A stretch of 6,599 bases of DNA from JBEDKD01 sp041172365 (GTDB taxonomy: Bacteria; Cyanobacteriota; Cyanobacteriia; Cyanobacteriales; Microcoleaceae): assembly GCA_041172365.1 (NCBI GenBank), contig JBEDKD010000462.1, positions 1 through 6,599 of the forward strand, written 5' to 3'. Every line of letters starts with the position of its first letter. Positions within the stretch are counted from its first letter, which is position 1. Below are positions 1-4,242 of this stretch, one piece after another. A model generated the notes under the pieces. That model saw nothing but the letters and a program-made list of their open reading frames with translations. It did no database searches and was not told the DNA's origin. The position numbers were made by a program, and so were the translations under genes.

Positions 1-11
1 GGATTGGAGGA

Positions 12-64
12 TGGGTAAAAATAGGCTTCCATCAGTGGGGAAAGCCGGTTTTACCCACTGATGG
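12..64 (+). repeat. Two mutually exclusive hairpins
   Basis: Hairpin A pairs CCATCAGTGGG (29-39) with CCCACTGATGG (54-64): 11 perfect base pairs and a 14-nt loop. Hairpin B pairs TGGGTAAAA (12-20) with TTTTACCCA (49-57): 9 perfect pairs, enclosing a second 5-bp stem of GGCTT (24-28) with AAGCC (42-46). Positions 54-57 belong to both structures, so only one can form at a time. No T-run follows either stem, so this is not a standard intrinsic terminator. Whether the region is transcribed is unknown. Confidence 0.6.
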
Positions 65-187
65 TCCCCGACCGAGGGTTCCGGGCGTTTATGACAGGCT
101 TGCACAATGGAGATTTCCAGTCAATAATAAGAGATTGATGGTGGTCGATGTTCAGATCTTTTTAGTCATCACTTACTAAGCTATTGA

Positions 188-193
188 TATAAA
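188..193 (+). promoter_or_regulatory. Possible -10 element of the sagB-like gene
   Basis: TATAAA lies about 20 bases before the ATG and matches the -10 consensus at five of six positions. No good -35 element sits 16-18 bases upstream. A second candidate further up pairs TTGCAC (100-105) with AATAAT (123-128) across 17 bases, also with a poor -35. Both calls are weak because the region is AT-rich. Confidence 0.22.
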
Positions 194-214
194 TAACAAT
201 AAAAGATAATAACT

Positions 215-1744
215 ATGACAGAAGCATCTTTATCCATTGCCCAACATTACCACGATCGCACAAAGTACGACCCCCAAACCATTGCCGCCAAAAACAAACA
301 ATTAGACTGGCAACAGCAGCCCTTCCCCTTCAAAGAGTACAAAATAGGGGTTTCATTTGACCTCAAACCCTATCTCAAGAAGGCATCTGAGGACTTAAGC
401 CTTGACAAAGATGTAAAGATGTGGCAGAGGTTATCTCGTTTACTGATGTGTAGTTATGGCTTAACGGCAAAGATCCCCACTTTTAGCGGATTTCATTATC
501 TCCGAACAGCCCCATCCGCGGGTGGTCTTTATCCGGGGGAAGTATATCTCATTTCGCGGGGAACAAGTCTCTTACCCGCGGGTCTGTATAATTACCAACC
601 CCGCACCCATTCATTACTTCAATTTTGGGACAATGAAGTATGGAATGCTCTGCAAAAAGCTTGTTTCTTTCATCCCGCGTTAGAGGGTGTTAAACTCTGT
701 CTGGGGATCACCTCAGTGTTTTTCCGCTCCGCGTGGCGCTATGAAGATCGAGCCTATCGACGTATTTTCCTCGATACAGGTCATTTACTAGGCAATATAG
801 AATTAGCTTGTTCCCTCAATGACTATCGCTCCCACCTCATAGGAGGCTTTGCCGATCGCGCTGTAAATGAATTACTGTATCTCGATGGAGAACAAGAAGG
901 AGGCATTACCCTAATCGCGTTAGCAGACTTACTAGAATTAGAACAAAATTTACCTAAAGCCAGGAGCGCCTTAGCCGGAAAAACCCAAACCGAATATCCT
1001 TATATCCCTGATGGAGAACTTCTCGGCTATCTCCATCACGCGACAGAAATTGAATCCGAACCCAAGGGGCCGCCTCAGTGGAGTCCCGAAGAAGAAGATC
1101 AACTAGAAGACAAATATAATTTTCCCTTCTGTAGCAAAGTTTCCACAATGAGCACTTCTATCTTTTGGGGGGCAAATTTAGAAGGGTTAGAAAATACCAT
1201 ACTAACGCGACGTTCCACGCGTGCCTATAGTGGCGCGAGTCTAACTCTAGGAGAACTCAATGCCCTACTTGACTTTACCTATCAATCTCAGCATTATGTT
1301 GACCAGGGTTTAGATGGTTGGCCAGACTATTTCGATCTGAGTTTAATTGAAACCTTTATCGCGGTTTCCGATGTCGAGGGCTTAGAAGACGGGTGTTATT
1401 ATTATGCTCCCAAAGCCCAAGAACTTCGGCAAATTCGCTTTAAGAGTTTTCGCCAACAATTGCATTTTTTATGCCTAGGCCAAGACTTGGGACGAGATGC
1501 AGCCGCGGTGTTATTCCATACAGCAGACTTGAAAAAGGCGATCAGTAAATATGGCGATCGCGCTTATAGATATCTGCATCTGGACGCGGGACACCTAGGG
1601 CAACGTCTAAACCTCGCGGCCATTCATCTCCGTTTAGGGGTAAGCGGGATCGCGGGATTCTTTGATGATCAAGTCAACGAAGTCTTAGGTATTCCCTCTG
1701 ATGAGGCGGTTCTTTATATCACCACTCTCGGAAGGCCTCGCTAG
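215..1744 (+). CDS. SagB/ThcOx family oxidoreductase, tandem nitroreductase-like halves
   Basis: This 509-residue protein belongs to the SagB/ThcOx branch of FMN-dependent nitroreductase-fold enzymes, some of which oxidise azolines to azoles in peptide natural products. It contains an internal duplication. Half 1 (about 70-240) has PSAGGLYP (100-107), AWRYEDRAYR (173-182), LDTGHL (186-191) and GGFADRAVNELL (210-221). Half 2 (about 320-505) has the phosphate-binding-type RRSTRAY (332-338), SKYGDRAYR (444-452), LDAGHL (456-461) and AGFFDDQVNEVL (480-491). Half 1 lacks an RRSxR motif and half 2 lacks PSAGG, so each half seems to supply part of a cofactor site. The Lys-Tyr pair reported as important in azoline dehydrogenases appears only in half 2 (K445-Y446); half 1 has Arg-Tyr. 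The N-terminal HYHDRTKY...LDW segment fits long family members and supports this start, although no clear ribosome site precedes it. No YcaO, cyclodehydratase or precursor gene is in view, so the substrate is unknown. Confidence 0.88.
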   Translation: MTEASLSIAQHYHDRTKYDPQTIAAKNKQLDWQQQPFPFKEYKIGVSFDLKPYLKKASEDLSLDKDVKMWQRLSRLLMCSYGLTAKIPTFSGFHYLRTAPSAGGLYPGEVYLISRGTSLLPAGLYNYQPRTHSLLQFWDNEVWNALQKACFFHPALEGVKLCLGITSVFFRSAWRYEDRAYRRIFLDTGHLLGNIELACSLNDYRSHLIGGFADRAVNELLYLDGEQEGGITLIALADLLELEQNLPKARSALAGKTQTEYPYIPDGELLGYLHHATEIESEPKGPPQWSPEEEDQLEDKYNFPFCSKVSTMSTSIFWGANLEGLENTILTRRSTRAYSGASLTLGELNALLDFTYQSQHYVDQGLDGWPDYFDLSLIETFIAVSDVEGLEDGCYYYAPKAQELRQIRFKSFRQQLHFLCLGQDLGRDAAAVLFHTADLKKAISKYGDRAYRYLHLDAGHLGQRLNLAAIHLRLGVSGIAGFFDDQVNEVLGIPSDEAVLYITTLGRPR

Positions 1745-1754
1745 GGAATAGGTT

Positions 1755-1795
1755 TGCAAGTTCCTCGGAAAAACTTGCACATTTGAGTTATTTTT
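1755..1795 (+). terminator. Possible weak terminator of the sagB-like gene
   Basis: TGCAAGTT (1755-1762) pairs perfectly with AACTTGCA (1772-1779) around a 9-nt loop, starting 10 bases after the stop codon. A run of five T lies at 1791-1795, about 11 bases beyond the stem. That is too far for a classical intrinsic terminator, so the position supports the call better than the structure does. Confidence 0.3.
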
Positions 1796-1832
1796 GAGGA
1801 TGACTACGAATATGGAATCAATTTTCGATTTA

Positions 1833-1865
1833 GGGCGGAGATGTACGGGAAGTAGTCCCGTGCCC
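1833..1865 (+). repeat. Hairpin in the leader of the response-regulator gene
   Basis: ACGGGA (1845-1850) pairs with TCCCGT (1856-1861) around a 5-nt loop. GGGC (1833-1836) can extend the stem with GCCC (1862-1865) if bases 1837-1844 bulge out. It lies about 75 bases before the start codon and may be part of a transcribed leader. No T-run follows it. Confidence 0.4.
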
Positions 1866-1925
1866 ATCCTACCCCAAAATACCCCTTACACTACTGTGAA
1901 CCTTTCCAAGACTACGGCAGTCTCC

Positions 1926-1934
1926 AAGGAGGTG
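1926..1934 (+). promoter_or_regulatory. Strong Shine-Dalgarno of the response-regulator gene
   Basis: AAGGAGGTG is a near-complete complement of the 16S rRNA 3' end and lies 4 bases before the ATG at 1939. It is far stronger than the signals in front of the sagB-like gene and tkt, and it fixes the start codon. Confidence 0.85.
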
Positions 1935-1938
1935 TAAG

Positions 1939-2304
1939 ATGAGTACAATTCTAGTAGTAGATGACCAGCACTCACAGCGAGAGATGATCGTGGATCTTCT
2001 CAAGAGAAATGGTTTTACTGTGAGCCAAGCGTCAGGTGGGGCTGAGGCCTTAGAGACAATAGAAACCCAAACTCCTGATTTAATTATCTTAGATATTGTC
2101 ATGCCTGATGTTAATGGTTTTGAGGTTTGTCGACGGGTGAAAATGAATCCCGCAACCAGTAATTTACCAGTCGTTTTTTGCTCTATTAAGGGAGAAGAAT
2201 TTGATCGTTATTGGGGGTTAAGACAAGGTGCGGATGCTTATATTGCTAAACCATTTGAGCCAAAGGAATTAATAAAAACGGTGAAACAATTATTGCAACC
2301 TTGA
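1939..2304 (+). CDS. Single-domain response regulator, PilH/CheY-like
   Basis: The 121-residue protein is a stand-alone receiver domain with no DNA-binding or enzymatic output domain. The phosphorylation site is complete: acidic pair D8-D9 (VVDDQ), phospho-acceptor D52 (LDIVMPDVNG), switch serine S82, Y101 and conserved K104 in the AKPF motif. The second half, with KGEEFDRYWGLRQGADAYIAKPF, closely matches cyanobacterial PilH/CheY-type receivers that act with histidine kinases in type IV pilus motility and phototaxis. Such receivers relay phosphate through protein contacts in the cytoplasm. In several cyanobacteria they sit beside PatA-like, CheW-like and methyl-accepting protein genes. None of these is within this window, so its kinase partner is unknown and a motility role is inferred from similarity alone. 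The gene has a strong ribosome site and is separated by about 200 bp upstream and 790 bp downstream, which suggests a single-gene unit. Confidence 0.92.
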   Translation: MSTILVVDDQHSQREMIVDLLKRNGFTVSQASGGAEALETIETQTPDLIILDIVMPDVNGFEVCRRVKMNPATSNLPVVFCSIKGEEFDRYWGLRQGADAYIAKPFEPKELIKTVKQLLQP

Positions 2305-2314
2305 CATAAAATCA

Positions 2315-2345
2315 GGTTGAAATCGAACCCTAATAAGTTTTTTTT
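2315..2345 (+). terminator. Possible weak terminator of the response-regulator gene
   Basis: GGTT (2315-2318) pairs with AACC (2326-2329), with one extra pair possible across a bulge. Eight bases later comes a run of eight T (2338-2345). The T-run and its place just after the stop codon favour termination, but the stem is short. A second stem, TTTCATC (2343-2349) with GATGAAA (2354-2360), has no T-run after it. Confidence 0.3.
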
Positions 2346-2753
2346 CATCATCGGATGAAACTCAGGTTAGCCAGTAGATAAAGCCGGCTGTTTCACCCTC
2401 TTATTAAATCGGCAAAAGAAAAAGCGATCACTCTCAAGTCAACTAGAGATCCACCGCGCATTATCTTATTGATTAATAATATCAACAGCCTCATCCAATA
2501 CCTGAAAAAAGTTAAGGATTTTCGTCGATACCAGGGAAAAAACATCCGCTCTGGTTCATTCTTTTATGGGGAACCCCGACAGTTTACCAACACTTTAGGA
2601 ATGAAAAATTAACAAAGTAGTGCATAGTCCATGCTTTAGGGTACATATAGGCGAAAATACCAAGCCAATAGTCAAGTTATTTCATTTCTCTTCCTTAATC
2701 GCGAAATTAAACACTTTCCCAAAGGCACACCATCAATATATTGCTAATTTTAT

Positions 2754-2782
2754 TTGCTAAAAAAATTAAGTTATGATATAAT
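2754..2782 (+). promoter_or_regulatory. Promoter with perfect TATAAT and extended -10
   Basis: TTGCTA (2754-2759) and TATAAT (2777-2782) are separated by 17 bases, and TG lies one base before the -10 box (extended -10). This is the best sigma-70-type promoter I see in the window. Initiation would fall near 2789. The next supported start codon is about 300 bases away at 3092, so the transcript would be a long leader or a non-coding RNA. Caution: the surroundings are AT-rich. Confidence 0.5.
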
Positions 2783-2826
2783 ATGGTCAATTATTTGGGA
2801 TATAGCATTTTTAAATGAGATGTAAA

Positions 2827-2877
2827 TGTGGTACGAGAGCCCGTCACAGGCAAGATGCCTGTGCCACAATTTGTACC
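2827..2877 (+). repeat. Palindromic repeat, AGGCA/TGCCT family, copy 1
   Basis: CACAGGCA (2845-2852) pairs perfectly with TGCCTGTG (2856-2863) around the 3-nt loop AGA. Outer flanks can also pair: TGTGG (2827-2831) with CCACA (2864-2868), or GGTAC (2830-2834) with GTACC (2873-2877). The core recurs in two other places in this window (3860-3874 inverted, and 3972-3984). This matches the dispersed short intergenic repeats known in filamentous cyanobacteria. Confidence 0.7.
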
Positions 2878-2903
2878 TCTGAAAGGTCAACACTATATCT
2901 GAA

Positions 2904-2985
2904 ATTCTCCCTATGATGATAATGGAGAATATTCTCAAACAGTGGATGATAAAATCCTTGCTGTATTGGTACCAGCAAGGGATTT
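2904..2985 (+). repeat. Pair of hairpins before the exported-protein gene
   Basis: The first stem is ATTCTCC (2904-2910) with GGAGAAT (2924-2930); its right arm also belongs to the palindrome GAGAATATTCTC (2925-2936), so two alternatives compete. The second stem is CCTTGCTG (2956-2963) with CAGCAAGG (2973-2980). It extends to about 12 pairs as AAATCC with GGATTT if one G bulges. No T-run follows either. They lie downstream of the 2754-2782 promoter and could be structure in its transcript. Confidence 0.5.
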
Positions 2986-3009
2986 AGCTAGGTCTTATCC
3001 GTGAAAATA

Positions 3010-3038
3010 TTGACCCATTCAAATGAGAGGTTTAAGAT
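3010..3038 (+). promoter_or_regulatory. Probable promoter of the exported-protein gene
   Basis: TTGACC (3010-3015) and TAAGAT (3033-3038) lie 17 bases apart. Transcription would start near 3045, leaving a leader of about 47 bases before the ATG at 3092. A further -10-like TATATT lies nearer the gene at about 3062 but lacks a matching -35. Confidence 0.38.
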
Positions 3039-3091
3039 AAAATATCAAAAACAAATTGTGGTATATTTTATTTTTTCAGAGGAGATAAACC

Positions 3092-3433
3092 ATGAAAAAA
3101 ATCCTGGCATTTTCGGCTATTTTAGGGTTATCCGTTGCTTTTCCGGTTCGAGCAGAATATTTACTTCCTGCTAATTCACCTAAAATTTGTGAAGCATGGA
3201 ATTTGAATTGTACTAGAAAAACACAAGGAGAATATCAATGGGAAGGGACGATTCCTGGGAGTGATAAAATCTTGCTTTTCAAAGCATCTGATTCAAGTTT
3301 TCTGAAATTTCAAATAATAGATGGTAAAAACAGTGATGTGAAAAAACTCTGTACACAAGCGGCTAAAGATGAAGGGATACCTTTTTCTTCAACTGTTGCT
3401 AATCAGTGTTTGTTGATGATGCCAAGACGTTAA
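3092..3433 (+). CDS. Small exported protein of unknown function
   Basis: I do not recognise a family for this 113-residue protein. The N-terminus is a clear Sec signal peptide: MKK, a hydrophobic core (about 4-17), then FPVRA with probable cleavage after A21, before E22. The mature protein of about 92 residues would be periplasmic or secreted. It has four cysteines (C33, C40, C87, C106), enough for two disulfides, and no membrane segment. C33 and C40 are close together and C87 and C106 lie near the end. There is no lipobox. AGAGGAG (3078-3084), 7 bases before the ATG, is a good Shine-Dalgarno and fixes the start. The gene is AT-rich and has no CGCG tetramer, unlike sagB and tkt, which may point to a different history. 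It stands alone between long spacers, and context gives no function. Confidence 0.8.
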   Translation: MKKILAFSAILGLSVAFPVRAEYLLPANSPKICEAWNLNCTRKTQGEYQWEGTIPGSDKILLFKASDSSFLKFQIIDGKNSDVKKLCTQAAKDEGIPFSSTVANQCLLMMPRR

Positions 3434-3489
3434 AGCTTGACAAATTAGATGCTTATATCGCGTGTCTAAATGAATTGTGAAATCTTGTA

Positions 3490-3514
3490 GGGGCAATCCA
3501 GAAGTGGTTGCCCC
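3490..3514 (+). repeat. GTAGGGGC-type intergenic hairpin
   Basis: GGGGCAA (3490-3496) pairs perfectly with TTGCCCC (3508-3514) around an 11-nt loop. The left arm continues the motif TGTAGGGGC (3486-3494), which also begins the palindrome at 6419. It lies 57 bases after the exported-protein stop codon and could help end that transcript, but no T-run follows. I read it as a dispersed cyanobacterial repeat. Confidence 0.6.
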
Positions 3515-3519
3515 GTCTC

Positions 3520-3555
3520 TTCCTTTGTGTCCTCTGTGTCCTTTGTGGTTCATTC
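3520..3555 (+). repeat. CTTTGTG-rich dispersed repeat, copy 1
   Basis: A 36-base stretch with internal near-tandem units (CCTTTGTGT, CCTCTGTGT, CCTTTGTGG). Its reverse complement reappears at 6307-6341 with a single base missing. This type of sequence recurs in many cyanobacterial genomes and gives rise to false ORFs reading LCVLCVLCG. Its role is unknown. Confidence 0.8.
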
Positions 3556-3607
3556 AAAAAAGTCTATCCTAAAGAGACGGCTCTATGTGAAAATTTGAGG
3601 AATCTAT

Positions 3608-3847
3608 ATGAAAAGACTATTACCTTTATTGACTTGTTTAATTTTGGGGATTGGGGTGAGCACGATCGCGCTGCTTTCTGTGCAGAACGCGACTCTAGTG
3701 TCCTTGAAATTTGTGGGGAGAGAAACCATAGAAATGCCCATCGGAGTGCTCTTAGGAATAACTTTCGGAATCGGCGCGATCGCGGGTTCATGTTTAGAAC
3801 TTGTTAGTAATATTGAGAAGAGAGAAACAGAGACAGTGGAAAGATAA
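3608..3847 (+). CDS. LapA/DUF1049-type small membrane protein
   Basis: The 79-residue protein has the layout of the LapA (DUF1049) family: a first membrane helix (about 4-25), the family-type segment SVQNATLVSLKFVG (24-37), a short loop, then a second helix beginning at the conserved MP (about 43-66) with GITFGIGAIAG, and a charged tail rich in Glu, Arg and Lys (about 67-79). In proteobacteria, LapA takes part in lipopolysaccharide assembly control with LapB. The cyanobacterial members have no established role, and no LapB-like gene is visible here. TGAGGAA (3596-3602), 5 bases before the ATG, is an acceptable ribosome site. A longer ORF in another frame (from 3508) is mostly repeat sequence and is not real. 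Two HIP1-type sites lie in the gene (3663-3670 partial, 3776-3783 perfect), so it looks like long-resident DNA. Confidence 0.8.
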   Translation: MKRLLPLLTCLILGIGVSTIALLSVQNATLVSLKFVGRETIEMPIGVLLGITFGIGAIAGSCLELVSNIEKRETETVER

Positions 3848-3859
3848 TAAACCCAAAAA

Positions 3860-3874
3860 CAGGCATCTTGTCTG
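3860..3874 (-). repeat. Palindromic repeat, AGGCA/TGCCT family, inverted copy
   Basis: CAGGCA (3860-3865) pairs with TGTCTG (3869-3874) with one G-T wobble around the loop TCT. Read on the minus strand it is CAGACAAGATGCCTG, one base different from the core at 2847-2861. It lies 12 bases after the lapA-like stop codon. Confidence 0.6.
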
Positions 3875-3939
3875 CAACCCTTCCCACCTAATCACGCATC
3901 ATTTACGATGCCAATATCACAATATTAAAAGATGGGTTA

Positions 3940-4014
3940 AATAGACATCTCCTAAAAATAAGGTAAAAGGCAGGCAGGATGCCTACCCTACAGTAGTTTG
4001 AGGAGATGTCTATT
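3940..4014. mobile_element. 75-bp inverted-repeat element, MITE-like
   Basis: ATAGACATCTCCT (3941-3953) is perfectly complementary to AGGAGATGTCTAT (4001-4013); bases 3940 and 4014 add one more pair, making 14. Several further pairs are possible just inside. The element encloses a separate AGGCA/TGCCT hairpin. The ends resemble terminal inverted repeats of a very small non-autonomous element, but I see no clear target duplication. A structured RNA or regulatory cruciform is an alternative. Confidence 0.45.
3972..3984 (+). repeat. Palindromic repeat, AGGCA/TGCCT family, copy 3
   Basis: AGGCA (3972-3976) pairs with TGCCT (3980-3984) around the loop GGA. The surrounding GGCAGGCAGGATGCCTACCC fits a common cyanobacterial intergenic repeat. 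It lies in the centre of the 3940-4014 inverted repeat. Confidence 0.65.
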
Positions 4015-4170
4015 GATAAACCAGGTTTCTCAGGCTTAAGTTGACAAATTAAGGTGGAACACAACCCCCATCACTTCCGACTTGCCAATTCTAAGATGTG
4101 GGAAAAAATATTGCTTCATTGTCCAAGTAGTGGGATGATTATGGGTAATAGCCCCAGGGCAGTTTCAGTA

Positions 4171-4206
4171 TGGACTCAGACACCCCCAGGGGTCTCCCTA
4201 AGTCCA
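4171..4206 (+). promoter_or_regulatory. tkt: Stem-loop just upstream of tkt
   Basis: TGGACT (4171-4176) pairs with AGTCCA (4201-4206). Inside, AGAC (4178-4181) pairs with GTCT (4192-4195), and CCC (4183-4185) with GGG (4189-4191), with one bulged A. The stem ends 37 bases before the tkt ATG. It could shape mRNA stability or translation; no regulatory family is recognised. Confidence 0.4.
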
Positions 4207-4242
4207 GAAATCTCTCACACAATTTGGCATATAAACACAATT

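Larger units (their letters stand above)
1..214. other. Intergenic region upstream of the sagB-like gene
   Basis: No gene is supported here. Frame 3 of the + strand is open from the window edge to a TAA at about 180, roughly 59 codons, but the translation resembles no family I recognise, and an opening of this size is not unusual by chance across six frames. It could be the tail of a gene that begins outside the window. The first 64 bases hold two overlapping inverted repeats, listed separately. The last 30 bases before the sagB-like start are AT-rich and lack a clear Shine-Dalgarno. Confidence 0.5.
2305..3091. other. Long gene-poor region
   Basis: About 790 bp between the response regulator and the small exported protein, AT-rich, with no convincing gene on either strand. 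A minus-strand opening of about 50 codons near 2393-2548 resembles nothing I know. A + strand stretch at 2903-3004 (33 codons, no start) reads like protein but is also unrecognised. The second half holds two promoter-like sites (2754-2782 and 3010-3038) and three hairpins (2827-2877, 2904-2936 and 2952-2985). These suggest a transcribed non-coding RNA, a long 5' leader of the 3092 gene, or a decayed gene. Confidence 0.55.
3848..4242. other. tkt: Repeat-rich leader upstream of tkt
   Basis: About 395 bp without a separate gene. It holds an inverted copy of the AGGCA/TGCCT hairpin (3860-3874), weak stems at 3896-3911 and 3913-3926, a 75-bp inverted-repeat element (3940-4014) with another hairpin copy inside, and a structured segment just before tkt (4171-4206). 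The last 189 bases are open in the tkt frame from a GTG at 4054. TTGACA occurs at 4041-4046 but has no good -10 box at the right distance, so I cannot place the tkt promoter. Confidence 0.5.

Noticed and set aside
954..1148. Minus-strand 64-codon ORF inside the sagB-like gene
   Set aside because: It is a shadow of the strongly supported + strand gene and matches no family.
1685..1867. Minus-strand 60-codon ORF over the end of the sagB-like gene
   Set aside because: It covers the C-terminal coding end and a hairpin-bearing spacer, has no recognisable domain, and is short enough to arise by chance.
1869..2102. Minus-strand 77-codon ORF over the response regulator
   Set aside because: It lies opposite the receiver domain, whose motifs and ribosome site are clear.
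2343..2360. TTTCATC/GATGAAA stem as an intrinsic terminator
   Set aside because: The T-run precedes the stem on the + strand, and on the minus strand the stem is followed by A, so it is the wrong arrangement in both directions.
2393..2548. Minus-strand opening of about 50 codons in the gene-poor region
   Set aside because: It matches no family I recognise, shows no clear ribosome site, and its length is within chance expectation.
3508..3807. 99-codon + strand ORF starting MPRLFLCVLCVLCG
   Set aside because: Its start is the CTTTGTG repeat, and most of the rest overlaps the lapA-like gene in another frame. The LapA-type frame has a ribosome site and family motifs.
2827..3984. The AGGCA/TGCCT copies as a CRISPR array
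   Set aside because: Copies are irregularly spaced, differ in orientation and flank genes; there is no regular repeat-spacer pattern and no cas gene.
4041..4046. TTGACA as a tkt -35 box
   Set aside because: The bases 16-18 downstream are C-rich and contain no -10-like hexamer, so a promoter cannot be supported.
4054..4242. N-terminal extension of transketolase from GTG 4054
   Set aside because: The 63 residues do not resemble transketolase, and MAVATQSLQELC at 4243 is the expected family start.
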